Shown here: one piece after another, positions 35,001 through 46,381 of the stretch
Numbering within the stretch: position 1 is the stretch's first letter
Layout of the letters: the number at the start of each line of letters is the position of its first letter
NCBI GenBank assembly: GCA_019787685.1
Contig: JAHNUO010000011.1
Coordinates: 992,001 to 1,056,000 of the forward strand
Direction: 5' to 3'
DNA from: Chiua virens
Lineage: Eukaryota; Basidiomycota; Agaricomycetes; Boletales; Boletaceae
DNA: 64,000 bases
Made by a program: the position numbers and the translations under genes
Notes under the pieces: generated by a model
Seen by the model: only the letters and a program-made list of their open reading frames with translations
What the model was told of the DNA's origin: nothing
The model's database searches: none

Positions 35001-37543
35001 CATTTAGACTAGTAAAGGATGCTCATCCATCCCCCTCTGTCCTGGCCCCTGTCCTCTCATTCATAGTTTATAAGTGCTCTGATTGTGAATGGGATTCCAG
35101 AAAGATGCTCATCCCATGCCTTTCTGTCTTGGCCCCTGTCCTCATTCATAGCCAGTAAGTGATTGTGAATGGGGTTTGGACCAGAAGGATGCTCATCCAT
35201 GCCCCTGTATCCTGGCCCCTGTCTTCTCATTCATAGCCAGTAAGTGCTGAAACAACCTAGAACAAAACTAGACTGTTAAAGTAGTTGGTTGAGTGAAGAG
35301 GGGGTTCAGTCCAGTGAAGAGGCGAAAACTCCAAGAGAACTTTGTTAGAGCTCTCTGGCTGTCATTCATGGGGTTTATATACTACATGGATATCGGAGTT
35401 CTAATCTGAGTATGAACTATGTAGATAAGCATACTGCATCCTATTGGATGATAAGGTGTGAATCGATATGAGTCATAGATAAGAGCATAGCCCTGCACTG
35501 CCAATGATGAGTCAGTGATAAGGGAAATGAAAAGATAAGAGGCATGTGTGTTAGGTGCTGTGTTATTGTGGCAGCCAATCGGGTATGATCCTTTGGACAG
35601 CCTTGACATGAGGTGTTTATGTTTAGAATCGATTGAACGTTGGAGTTAAGAAATGAGGAAAAGTTGATATCGTAACAAGTGCTCTGATTGTGAATAGGAT
35701 TTGGACCAGTCTGAAGGATGCTCATTCATGCCCCTCTGTCTTGGTCCCCATTCTCTCATTCATAGGGAGTAAGTGATTGTGAACGGGATTCCAGTCTGAA
35801 GGATGCTCATCCATGCCCCTCTTGTCTTGGCCCCTGTCCTCTCATTTATAGTTTGTAAGAATTTGCTCTGATTGTGAATGGAGTTCTGAAGGATACTTAT
35901 CCATGCCCTCTGTCCTGGCCCCTATCCTCTCATTCATAGGAAGTAAGTGCTCTGATTGTGAAGGGGTTCCAGTCTGAAGGATGCTCATCCATGCCCCTTT
36001 GTCTTGGCCCCTGTCCTCTCATTTATAGCGAGTAAGTGCTTTGATTGTGAATGGGGTTCCAGTTGAAGGATGCTCATCCATGCCCCTCTGTCCTGGCCCC
36101 TGTCCTCTCATTCACAGGAAGTAAGTGCTCTGATTGTGAATGGGGTTCCAGTCTGAAGAATCCTCATCCATGCCCCTCTGTCTTGGCCCCTGTCCTCTCA
36201 TTCATAGCCAGTAAGTGCTCTGTTGTCATTCAATGGGGTTCTAGAAGGATGCTGATCCATGCCCCTCTGTTCTGGCCCCTATCCTCTCACCTATAGTTTG
36301 TAAGTGCTCTAATTGTAAATGGGGTTCCAGCAAGATGCTGATTCATGCTCCTCTGTCTTGGCCCCTGTCCTTTCACTTATAGGAAGTAAGACTTTGCTCT
36401 GATTGTGAATGAGGTTCCATAAGGATGCTCATCCATGCCCCTCTGTCTTGGCCCCTGTCCTCTCATTCATAGTGAGTAAGTGCTCTGATTGTGAATGGGG
36501 TTCCAGAAGGATGCTCATCAATGCCCCTCTGTCCTGGCCCCTGTCCTCTCATTCATAGGGAGTAAGTGGTCTGATTGTGAATGGGGTTCCAGAAGAATGC
36601 TTATCCATGCACCTCTGTCTTGGCCCCTGTCCTCTCATTCATAGTGAGTAAGTGCTCTGATTGTGAATGAGCTTTCAGAAAGATCCTCATGTACTGTTTC
36701 ATGATTTCCTCCATGATATTCATCATAGATTGTATGCATTCCATATCCATCATCCCTAAGCCTCTGACTTGTTTGTCTCAACATCCTTCAGGATGTGAGC
36801 TTCCTATGCACTCTCTTTACTTGCTTCAATTTTTCAAATTTTCTGTCTCTATTCCTTTCAATTAGAAGGTATGAGTCAATTTTTCATTTTTCCCTTATAT
36901 TGACCTTGATTTTATAGGAGGTTTGTGGTACTTTAATATTTACAATACAAATATCAATATCACACTCACAGATAATGACTTGTCCAGCTGTATGTTCATT
37001 TCATTTCCTTTTACTATTCTCATTCTATTATTTTGATCAATTTACAATATCACAAGCCCTCTACTATTTCCCCAAATACATTCCCACACTCCACATCATC
37101 CACATCCATTGTGAGTCCACTGATTTCATACTGATTTCTACCTCATTGCATTCTTTAATTTAGTCTTCTTTGGAACACACTCCATGGATCAAAGGACTTC
37201 ATCTGGGCATCAGTCAGTTTTCAGCAATATTCAGTGACCATATTCACTTGCATTTCTAGAAACTCTCCTCATCCTAGAACATGCCTTCTTTTTACACCAG
37301 CAAGGTGTTGAAGACCCAATCACAATAGCAGGAAACCTTTATGAATCATCTGGAACAATTCATAAAGTCAACAAAGCAATCTCTGAACTTATTCCTCAAT
37401 ACAAATTTGAGAAAGCAGAGAAAATGGCACAGCTCATTATGTGTATGATTTCCCAGAATCTTATTTGTGAGCTATCTGCCCTTCATGTTTTCATCATTAT
37501 GAATGTTTTTGACATGATTTTAGCTACAAACATCCCCAAGTGA
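32057..37543 (+). CDS. P-loop GTPase-domain protein containing a giant intron-like repeat array
   Basis: A G-domain protein of the type common in Agaricomycetes. A low-complexity N-terminus rich in SAEQ/AELP-like repeats (about 32200-32350) precedes FRILIVGRANAGKTT (P-loop), VFHDSQGFEAG (G3-like DxxG) and VVLVFTKCD (G4-like). Exons are joined by introns at about 32496-32564, 32595-32655, 32827-32881, 32965-33023, 33229-33280 and 33420-33473. After WFPNVK (about 33580) the gene enters 3.6 kb of intron-like repeats, and reappears at about 37260 with ETLLILEHAFFLHQQG and QYKFEKAEKMAQL, reaching TGA 37541-37543. One problem: joining 32826 to 32882 makes the codon TAG exactly where the context HAI-x-YCIPMD calls for an aromatic residue. 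The gene may therefore be inactive, or this exon pair is spliced differently. Guanine nucleotide binding is inferred from the motifs. The first ATG is uncertain. Confidence 0.6.
33663..36690 (+). repeat. Tandem array of ~30 intron-like units (about 86 bp each) with 3-nt spacers
   Basis: Units start GTAAGTGCTCTGATTGTGAA and end in a pyrimidine-rich tract plus CTCATTCATAG, that is, with a splice donor and an acceptor. Sample units are 33663-33748, 33752-33840, 33844-33926 and 33930-34012. In all 29 complete units the acceptor is followed by exactly three bases and then the next GTAAG donor; only one donor is lost (ATAAG after 35067). The three bases vary: TTT 9 times, GAA 5, GGA 4, CCA 4, CGA 3, GCA 2, TGA 2, AGA 1. 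The first spacer (GGA, 33660-33662) follows an ordinary intron ending CCACAG, so the array is in register with the host gene. It is interrupted by a solo LTR at 35248-35677. Confidence 0.92.
35248..35677. mobile_element. Solo LTR (430 bp) inserted in the intron-like array
   Basis: The element begins TGAAACAACC and ends ATCGTAACA (TG...CA ends). It is flanked by a 5-bp target duplication AGTGC at 35243-35247 and 35678-35682. Removing the element and one AGTGC restores a normal array unit, GTAAGTGCTCTGATTG. A TATA-like TTTATATACTAC occurs inside, as in LTR promoters. No internal retrotransposon genes are present, so it is a solo LTR, superfamily not determined. Confidence 0.85.
36732..36989 (+). 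other. Chain of non-repetitive intron-like segments separated by 3 nt
   Basis: Directly after the array, four different GT...AG segments follow: 36732-36791, 36795-36865, 36869-36917 and 36921-36971. They are preceded or separated by the trinucleotides ATT, GAT, AAG and GAG. An 18-nt segment (36972-36989) then leads to a GTATGTT donor. Segment lengths (49-71 nt) match ordinary introns of this genome and the sequences are unrelated to the array unit. If spliced as drawn, every 3-nt exon keeps phase 0. Confidence 0.45.
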
Positions 37544-39468
37544 AATGGTGACTGTGTCTTGAACAAGCATAAAACATAGCTTGGCCTGGTAGTGTGTTTG
37601 CATCTGCTACTGCCAGTGTATAGATTAGCACATGGTTGCTTATTGACACAAATACCAATATCCTTGTGATGCTCTGAAAGCTCATGAATGACATCTTTTA
37701 TCACATCAAAAAAAAGGAAATGCTCAGAGATCATATGGGCCCTTCCCACTCAGATTGTGACCACAATCTTCCGATCCTTAATAATCCCCACTGTTGGATC
37801 TTTGACAACCCCCTGCTTGTCCCCACTTCACACATCCACTCCAATGCCATCTCCATGCCTCCTGCCACGAGCGCCAGCCCCACTTGCCACACATCGATAC
37901 CGACCATGACCACCCGCTCGACCCTGACGTCCGCCGCGTCGAGCCCGACATGGAGCCTGTTCCAGTTTGAACCATTAGTCACATACCCTGGGCATGAACA
38001 TGCCCGAGTGTGCAGTCCAAAAACAGTTTATTGGCGAGAGAAATGGATCATTCGTGGCCCACATTCGACACCTCGCTGGTTACCCACCAGTGTCCTCATG
38101 AATCTTCACAGAAGCATTCGTATCCGTCGACATTGGCAAATCTTCCCCTTGAGACACGTCCTCCCCGTCCGACGTCAGCACATACAGCTTGATGTGTGCT
38201 TCAACGACCACTTCCGCCGCCTGGGTGCATATTAGTAATGTCTTGAGCTGCAAGCACTACATGCACGCCAACTTTCCTGAGTGCCACAACGCAAACACCA
38301 ATCGAAATCGACTCACAAGCGCGAATGAAGTCCCACGATAGACGAATCCGAAGGCCTCCTTGAATTCAACATATGAGCGAGGGACCCCACGTCTGCGAGA
38401 TATTGCACCCCCAGTCTTTTCAACACCTAAATGCGCGTCGACAGTTGCGCCCCAAGAACGAGCACACGCACGAGCTCGTTTGCATCCTCGACCGTGCTAC
38501 CATTCTCGTTCTCGTCATCCTCACGACCTGCGACGATCGCTTTGGCTTTGCCCTTGCTGGCATGAATAGACCGAGGTGGCACAGGTGTGACAACACCAAA
38601 TACGTCCGTCCTGACCACTTGTACTTCCGACACGCCTTGGCAGGGACCTCCGGCACTTTGAACACACCATCGGGCTGACTTGGACTCTGATCCTGATCCT
38701 TCCCCCTGGACCGAAGTAAGCGCAACATGGTTCCCGCGCATGCCGCACGACCTGGTCATCCCTCTCCTTGCATTTGTCCATGCCTGATATCCCATTCGAA
38801 CACGCATGCGGCTGGCGCGGCGTCGGATCGTCGGGACGTAGTGCACTGGCACAAGGGGGCCATGATCCGCGCCACTCGCATTCAACGGGGGCAGCTCTCC
38901 CTGCTTGGACATCCCAGCGGATACGACGCGCTCGTCTCCCATAGATGACAATGTCCATCTGTACGCGATCACAATGAATGAAATGTACATGCCACAGCAA
39001 GACACACCTGTCTCCCTCAGCGACACACCCACACCCACACCCACACCCACACCCACCTCCGTTCGCTTGTGCCAAGACACATCTTGCGGCGGCGCAACTG
39101 GCTGGGACGGTAGCCATGTTCAAGCTGGTGGTTAGGAAGACACGCCGAGAACGCCACGGCGTCGAGCAGGAGGTAGAAGTCGGGGAGCGAGATTGCACCG
39201 CGGTAGAGCAGACGGTACGTCGAGAAAGCGTTTCAGAGCGTGGCGGCATCTCACTCTCCTGCGCTCGAGGATACTAGCCCGCCAGAAATTCCAATGACGG
39301 GGTGTAGCGTGTCGGTCGTCTTTTGAGGCGTTGCCAGGCATCTGTGATCTGATAAAAGGCAACGTCTGAACTTGTCCTAAGCTTGAACCTGGGGTGTCGC
39401 GAATCCTCGATGTCGGGGTCATCGTGGACGCGTCCACCGAACGCGACGTTACTAAGCGTTCACAGGAG
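37544..39468. other. Region without a supported gene
   Basis: Open frames of 60-240 codons occur on both strands (for example 37684-38235 plus, 38427-39249 minus), but overlapping frames are open at once and no domain is recognisable. High GC at 38400-39250 probably explains the length of the frames. A hexanucleotide microsatellite lies inside. Confidence 0.45.
39023..39058 (+). repeat. (CCCACA)n microsatellite
   Basis: About six tandem CCCACA/ACACCC hexamers. Confidence 0.9.
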
Positions 39469-40865
39469 TCAGTAGAATCGTGCTGAGTCAGCATCGCCTA
39501 CGAACACGCGTCCTGATCCCGATCCCGACCCTGGCGCTTCCGCGCCTGCCTTCTCCTGAACCTTAGGTGATTCGGTCATCCTCACGATACAAGACTCCGA
39601 CGCCGTCGTCCGAGTTGTCGTCGTAGCCATCGTCACCATCCCAGAGTCCACCGCACTCTCCGCCGTGGTCGAAAACGTGAAATCCACGTCTGAATCCACG
39701 CTCGTTAACGAGCATAGTACCTCTTCCGTCGCATCTAGATCGTCCGCCTTTCCACGTCGACACACGCGGTATACAAACGTCACTATCACGAGGAGGTTGC
39801 GCACGATGAGCGAGAGGGCTGTCTGTGGTAGTGACACCAGGCAAATAATTATAACCGGACTTTGAAGGGATCGCACGACTTGCCTTGACATGGTCGATGA
39901 CGATGATCCCGCTCGACTGCACCGTCAACAAAATGACCGAGTGCAATACTGTGACCGGCGTAATCAACATGGATGCGGAGAATATTGAAAACAACATAGT
40001 CTGCTGTCGTTGGCTGATGCGCGTCCGTCGGAGGAGGTATACAGGCAAACCTACGAGGACCGTGTCCGACAGTACGTCCGCTGAGAGAAGATGAGACCCA
40101 AAGAAGAACGAGGTTAGCGTGAATGTGACCAAATACTTTGGAGGGACGCAGAACTGACTGATGAGTTGAGATATCCCCACCGAACCCGCTATTTCGCACT
40201 GCTTGCTGACACAGATCTGGACTTTCTGACCCATAAGCACCGCCCACATGGTAAGGAATCCGACGCCGAGGAGGAACGTGATGCGAATAATGGAGAGGAG
40301 AATGCTGATCCGACATCCCCTGGCGAATGAATGAGCGGAACACACAGAAAATAGCCTTAGAAGGACAAAGGACAAAAGGAAAGCGCACCAAAGAACCAAG
40401 GGAAAGCCCAATGCCCCGATGCAATTGGTGATCTTGTCAATGGAGGCATCTCCTCTAAAACAGACCGACGCATTGATTATGGTATAAATGAGATGTGAGT
40501 CCAATATTCGCCAGCTCGAAACTTGCTCATAGATACGGAGGTTTATTTACCTTCCCAAGGCCAGGAGGCCCTCTAAAAGCGTCCCCGTGAGACACAATAC
40601 GTCGACCACAAGCGCAAACGCAGCCCAACCGTCATCCCACCAGAACGGGCCATGCTATACCAGCGATACGTCAGTCCAAAGACGGTACCCGCGACGGCAA
40701 CGCTATGGAACGATCCTGCAATGACTGTGAATGACCAAGATAAGAATGAAGATATCAGCGGTTCAGCGATCCAATGTTTCGTGAGCTCTTCCATTACAAC
40801 GCAACGCACAGCAGAGGGTTCAGCCACGTACCTTTCAGAGTGAGCGACCAGGGTGAGAAGTTCAT
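39469..40865 (-). CDS. Fungal rhodopsin-like 7TM protein, copy A
   Basis: First of five tandem minus-strand members of a seven-transmembrane family resembling the Fung_rhodopsin (PF20684) type. Exon 1 is short (MNFSPWSLTLK, start 40865) and joins VIAGSFHSVAVAG. TM2 should carry the family WWDD motif, which appears only after a one-base frame shift near 40645. Then follow CRISILLSIIRITFLLGVGF, DVLSDTVLVGLPVYLLRRTRI and TALSLIVRNLLVIVTFVYRV. The intron before the last TM (39823-39883) starts with GC instead of GT (AAG|GCAAGT), at the position where copies B and E have a GT intron. The long Ser/Thr-rich cytoplasmic tail ends at 39469. Ligand and function are unknown; no retinal-binding lysine is claimed. 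Confidence 0.7.
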
Positions 40866-41560
40866 GACGCCAAGGTGCCCAAGCAGGGGATTCAGAATGC
40901 GGAACAGACCAGGTTGGCCCGGGCCTAAATACTTGTTCAGTCTCTTTGTTCGATCGAATCCTCAGTCACGGCATCCGTCAGTGATCCGATTAGAAACAGC
41001 ATCCAGAATTTGGAGCGTCACACACCATCAGTTTCAATGTCGCTAGTAAAGCGAAAAGGTCATATACATCGAATCCTTGACCACCCAAGATAAGCACTTG
41101 TATACGACAAACCTAGGGTAACCATCCTGTCTGCTGAACATTGATGGTTACTAATAGCAAGGCTGGTCGCAGACTTAGTATGATGATTCAAATATTCATT
41201 GACGAACCATCAAGCCTAACCGTATCGAGCTAAACCTTCTGAACGTTGAACGTTGAACCCCAAAAAATAATCCGACGGCCTTCAAGAACCAACTTACATA
41301 CATACTGGCAAAATACAGTCTCCGCGCATATGCTGTAAGTAAACATCTGTCGTAAATCGGTTACACACGTACGTCACTACGGCACCTCGTCCCGCAAGTG
41401 CAAGTAACAAGTCGATCGACAAATTGCTTCGAAACCTCCCAGACGGAGATCTCATTAGTGTCGTCTATAACTTGAACCAAGATGAGGAACCAACCAATTG
41501 CTGGTGTCGACTATTGTGGACCAACGGGTTGGTGGCAACGACCCGTAATTCCATCCCAGC
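40866..41560. other. Spacer between 7TM copies A and B
   Basis: No gene seen; presumed promoter of copy A and 3' UTR of copy B. Confidence 0.5.
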
Positions 41561-42869
41561 TCACCTCTCCTCCTCTATAATCACATCACTTTGAAGCGTG
41601 TCTACTCTCGACGTCCCGGCGACAACACTGGACAATTTTGACGCCAGTGAGCCCATGGGTCTGTACGACCACGTGGACGACCTGGTTGTACTACATGAGC
41701 GTGCAGGAATGGAGGCTCCTTTGCTCGTCTCCGCACTCCAGCCTTCCAGGCTGAGGTCGACCGTCGTGAACTCGATGGCGGTGCTGTTCGGGGCATCAAG
41801 GTCCATTTGGTCCTTATGCAGGACGCGATAGATGAAGGTGACGATGACGAGCAGATTACATACAATCACCGCGAGCCCCGTCTGTCAAACATTTGAAGAA
41901 CGAATTTGTACAGACGCATGCATATAACTGAATGTCAGATTCTAGGTAGCTGCGTATGATACACCGGAGGATTCTTTACCTTGACGTATGCTACGATGAC
42001 GGCTGCCGTAGGGGCAGATTTGTTGAAAAGATATGTGGCTTGGACGATCGTAACGACGTTGATGACCGTGCTCGCAGAAAACGTCGCGAATATGAGAATC
42101 TTCCGCTTGCGACAGAGTTTTACTTTGCGCAGGAATATAATCGGAAGCGTGGTCAAGAGTAGATCCGCGAAACATCCTGCTGTCGTTGTCATCGTCATTA
42201 TAAAAGAAACGTCAGCCATCACCTGGCGATGATAATAGTTACGGTCACTTACTGGCTGTCTGAGCAATCGCAGCTGCCATGGTCATTGCACAGGAGTAGC
42301 AAATACAATTTTGCAGTCGCTGAGCGAACACACAACTCCACATCGTTCCGAAGGAGAGCCCAACCACAATCGCGATTCGCCTCAACTACGCCTTCGGGTT
42401 GGGAAACACGCACCATGGACACCAGGATACTAATCCTCGTAGTCCTGAAAATGATAACGCTATCATTAAACGCTTGTTGTCGAGAACATATGGAAAGACT
42501 GACCACATTATTGTGGGGAACGAACAAGCAGCGAGCCACTGAGACGACTAAACGAGGGCAATCGGCTGAAGCAAGTACGTTTCCACGAATCAGGTTCGTG
42601 GGGTGAGTCGACTCATGGTAGTCTTACTTCCAACCAGGACAATGGAAATCAGAGCCGCGGTGTCGGCGAAGAGGGCCACAATAGCCCAAACGTCATCCCA
42701 CCAAATACGTGACTTGGACCACCTGTACCAGAGCCTGAACAACGTGCTGAGTATCGCGGAGCTATGGAAGGATCCTGCGATTGCTGCGATTGGTTAGACC
42801 TGGGGTTCGAAATATAACAGGTAGAGAATGAACTTCACCAGCCGTTGTCGAGCTCCATGGCATGTCCAT
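41561..42869 (-). CDS. Fungal rhodopsin-like 7TM protein, copy B
   Basis: Second member of the 7TM cluster. The start at 42869 (MDMPWSSTTA) splices in phase 1 to AIAGSFHSSAILSTLFRLWY, followed by IWWDDVWAIVALFADTAALI (TM2). Next come TRISILVSMVRVSQPEG and, after a one-base extra G near 42386, LRRIAIVVGLSFGTMW. The CADLLLTTLPIIFLRKVKL block matches the other copies. An intron follows AYVK|GTAAAG before TGLAVIVCNLLVIVTFIYRV, and the tail reads IEFTTVDLSLEGW, ending IIEEER at 41561. The overall order is the same as in copies C and D. The function is unknown; the single frame break may be an assembly indel. Confidence 0.7.
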
Positions 42870-44008
42870 CACAGATGGTGAGCGTCAGTTGCAACCTGGA
42901 CGAATTGCAACGGACGGTGCTTTTGTACGTCCTAAGAAGGAGACTCTGTCGCCGCTGTGCCATCGTTGGCTGATGCGCCGCCATGGTAAGTGTCTCATAA
43001 GCAGGGTCTACTTCGGAACAACTGATCTGGAGAGGCAAGTATCAGCATGTAACGTTATTCGCCGGGCGATACTACCGCAGTTTGACTATGTCCTCGGAGA
43101 TGCCACTTTCAGCTTGTAGGTTTGAAGTTGGATGCCTCCGAGTCACTTGAGTCACTACACTTCAGCTCTATGGAGGGGATAATCAGTCTCGAGTCGGCTC
43201 ATCACGGTTCATATTCAAACGAAGACCACGAGGCAACCCGCCACGATGTTATGATCCATCCTGAGCATCGGAACTTGTGACGTACAAAGGTTCAATTGCG
43301 GTCAGAAGTTTTGCTGAAACCCGGCTCGGCGGCGGCTCCCGTAAGTCAACCAAACGTTTCAGATATCGAACGGGCCGAACGAACGATTTCTTTGTTGATG
43401 GGCCTATGGATAGTTCTAGAATGCAGTGCAATCGGCTGGAACTACCGGGAGTGCATGACCTGGACTACATGAGTCTACAACAGCCTGAACCCCGAGTCTC
43501 TATACAGCTGCCAGTGGTGCCACAAGGTCTGAGTTAATGAATCTTGGCGCTCCCGAGTTGCAGCATCACCGCGCGACATTCATGGTGCCTGAGCGGAGCT
43601 GCTAAAACCAGTCGCTTCGTTGCGGTAACAACGTGTAGCACAGTCGTGAACTCGTGGTGTCCCCGGGCCCTGGTAGAAGACTTCGTTTCTCCGTGTCTCA
43701 ATAACCTCCCATCAAGCCGAAGTGACCAATCGTCCATGCTAAGATGTAATTCGCGCGAGTAACAAATTGTGAGGGATTCTGCTCCAAAAACTGATCTGGG
43801 TACAAACGCGTCGCGTGTGGTAAGTACATAGTATAGTATGAAGTAGAATACACAACAGCATTCGGAAAGTGTTGACCGCGGTCATTGGTCGCGGAGATAT
43901 CCGAGTCGAGGGTCCAAATTAAATTATGTGCTCGTCGGCCGGTACTCTAAGTATAGCGAAACATAACCAAGGCTACAGTAAACAATCATTGAGACCCAAC
44001 TTGTTGAC
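42870..44008. other. Spacer between 7TM copies B and C
   Basis: No intact gene. A minus-strand fragment near 43640-43680 (HHEFTTVLHVV) faintly resembles the EFTTV tail motif of the neighbours and could be a relic, but this is weak. Confidence 0.35.
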
Positions 44009-45195
44009 CTACCTCTCTACATCGATGTAAGACGAGGATGTGGCCATAGACCTAAAGGTCTTAAACGGGCGAGAGTGCCTGGGATCATACATTGTCGTTC
44101 CTAGCGGTCGACGCCACGGAAACGATGAGCTTCCTTTGTTGGTGTCTTGGCTGACACAAGACACTTGAGCAAGGTCCACCACAGTCGAGAACACCTGCCC
44201 ATCGCTGTTAAGTATCGAATCGTCGAGGTTTGTCCTGTCCTCGTGCAAAATACGGTAGACAAAAGTGACAATCACGAGTAGGTTGCACACTATCATCGAG
44301 CATGCCACTTTGACATGTTCGTAGACGATTGAACCTGACGTTATTGTAGACTGAAACAGCGTCACAGCCTCCACAACTGTGACGATGTTGATGGCCATGC
44401 TTGCCCAAAATGCAGAAGAGACAAGGATCTTCCGGTTTCGACTGAGTCTCATTTTGCGCAAGGACCAGATAGGAAGCGCACTCAAAAGTACGTCTGCAAT
44501 ACAATCGGCTGTCACTTGTGTTAAGCACCGATCCAGGTTAAAGAATACATGATGCGTACTGATAGTTTGGATTATGAGCAGAGTCTTCATCATAAAACAT
44601 CCATCTGTCAAGCAAACCTGAAGTCGCAGGGCGAACATCGCCATAGCCATAAGCCCGAAAACACAACCAATGCCAAAGGTAATGCATCTCAAGACACCTT
44701 CTGGATGCGAGACGCGTACCATAGAGGTCAAGATGCTTATCCTCGTTGCCCTAGCGTCCAGCACCGTACCGATTGCTTGTCATTCTCCCGGCACCTGCGA
44801 TTCGATAAGCGAACGTACCACATTACTGTTGGATACCCCAAGGAGAATATCCAATTTCCAACAGCGAAGAAACGAGGGTAGGGGTCTCACCACCAATTCG
44901 TCAGCGACACACGAAAGTAAACGATAGAGGTTGCTCACTTGAAGGAACGGGTTGCTCGATGACTGCAGCAACCAAACAAGCGACGTCGCCGAAGAACCCA
45001 AGAAAAGCCCATGCATCATCCCACCACAAGAGGGCTGTATGCCACCGGTACCAGAGCCTGAACAAGGTGGAGAGTATCCCCACGCTGTGGAAAGACGCTG
45101 CGACGGCTGCGGACACAGATTCGTCACCAACGGGATTCGATACAGGGCGAAGGGGTTTCACCTATCGTAGTCCAGTTCCAGTCAAGGCCCGACAT
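44009..45195 (-). CDS. Fungal rhodopsin-like 7TM protein, copy C
   Basis: Best preserved copy of the cluster. The start is ATG 45195 (MSGLDWNWTTI), with a phase-1 intron to AVAASFHSVGILSTLFRLWY. TM2 follows as WWDDAWAFLGFFGDVACLVA. Further blocks: ATRISILTSMVRVSHPEGVL, CIADVLLSALPIWSLRKMRL, INIVTVVEAVTLF and HVKVACSMIVCNLLVIVTFV. The tail has VFSTVVDLAQV and ends SYIDVER at 44009. Unlike copies A, B and E there is no intron between HVK and the last membrane segment. A TATAAAA box lies about 60 nt upstream of the ATG on the minus strand (45256-45262). The frame is intact. It is a seven-span membrane protein of unknown ligand. Confidence 0.78.
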
Positions 45196-46381
45196 CGTGT
45201 TGAGCGGACAAAAATTGTCTGTGGCGAGTTGTCATCTAAAAACTTTGTCAGCCCAAGTTTTATAGCATCAGTATTGGTGCGGTACCGCCTGCCACCTCGG
45301 GTATGATGCCAATGATCGAAATATTGATAGGCTCGATCATCGGGAACAGGATGGTGCAACTTGGGATGGTGATTGGCAAGCCGCCAATTTACATAAGTGC
45401 TTTATCCTGTGTTGACAGATTCGAAGCATGGCAGCTTGTCATAAGTATGTGTAGGATAAACAAACCCGACATGGTCCAACGTCTCGGAGGAACACATATA
45501 TACGGTCATCCCCCTGCAGCTACGACAACTACAAATCTGAGCGTGCTCTAGTGTGAAATATAACAACTGACTTATGGTGCAAACTTACTCCAGTATGATG
45601 GCAGTATCATATCATGCGGGCAGTCGGACATTGAATAGTGAATATTGAAAAAATGAGTCGCAATATGGATGCCATGCCAACGTCTAACTGTCAACTCCAC
45701 ACACTTGAATATCCCAACTGGACAACGGGTTGCAAACTTTGATTAAATGGTGTGGATCGGTACCCCTGGCTTCAATGCAGCTCTGAGTCGTTCCAAACTC
45801 TGTGACGGTTGACCCACGTTGCCATTGCCACAGTGAAGTTGCATAGTATCGGCTTGAATCGTCAAATGCATGTACTACACTATCATTTTTCATCAGAAAG
45901 TTGCCCAAGCCAGGAACTGAGTCTAACGATAGCCTCATCATACAGTACATGCCAGGTGTGTCAGCCTAGCCGCGAAGTGGTTATGAGGCCTACGCCACTG
46001 TTGTTTCAACGCAAAACTTCTTCTGACAGGGCCACATCCCAGGGGGTGTGTGCCAGGCGTGTACTACGTTGGCATCAAAACCTAAACCACCACCATATGC
46101 ATATACTTCTGTGACCAAAATACTTAGACTGTGACATGGATTCCGGTAGTTGTCAAAGTTGGCACCCGTCGGAAACGGCGGGAAGTAAAATTGAAATCCC
46201 TCCATCAATATCGGAAGGCAGAGTCGACAAACACAGGTTCGATGAGAAACGTGGGCTTGATTAATTTATTCTAACGTCACGCTCCTCATGGATAGTACAA
46301 AAGGATATGCACATTAATCATCATCGTACACGCGAACCGCACAGGATGGCTTAGACCAAATCTATTGGCAATCTTGCCACT
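45196..46381. other. Spacer between 7TM copies C and D
   Basis: About 1.2 kb without a recognisable gene. Confidence 0.5.
45256..45262 (-). promoter_or_regulatory. TATA box of 7TM copy C
   Basis: CTATAAAAC read on the minus strand, about 60 nt upstream of the ATG of copy C. Confidence 0.5.

Noticed and set aside
33660..36690. Open frames across the repeat array encoding repeated KCSDCEWG...HPCPSVLAPVLSF peptides
   Set aside because: Unit lengths differ by amounts that are not multiples of three, so the frame closes after one to three units. The splice-like ends explain the repeat better than a CxxC repeat protein.
38427..39249. Two long overlapping minus-strand open frames (217 and 242 codons)
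   Set aside because: Both are open at once in GC-rich DNA, contain a microsatellite-encoded GV/CG run, and show no domain or splice pattern.
43530..43740. Sixth 7TM gene between copies B and C
   Set aside because: Only a faint EFTTV-like resemblance; none of the membrane segments or the WWDD motif is present.
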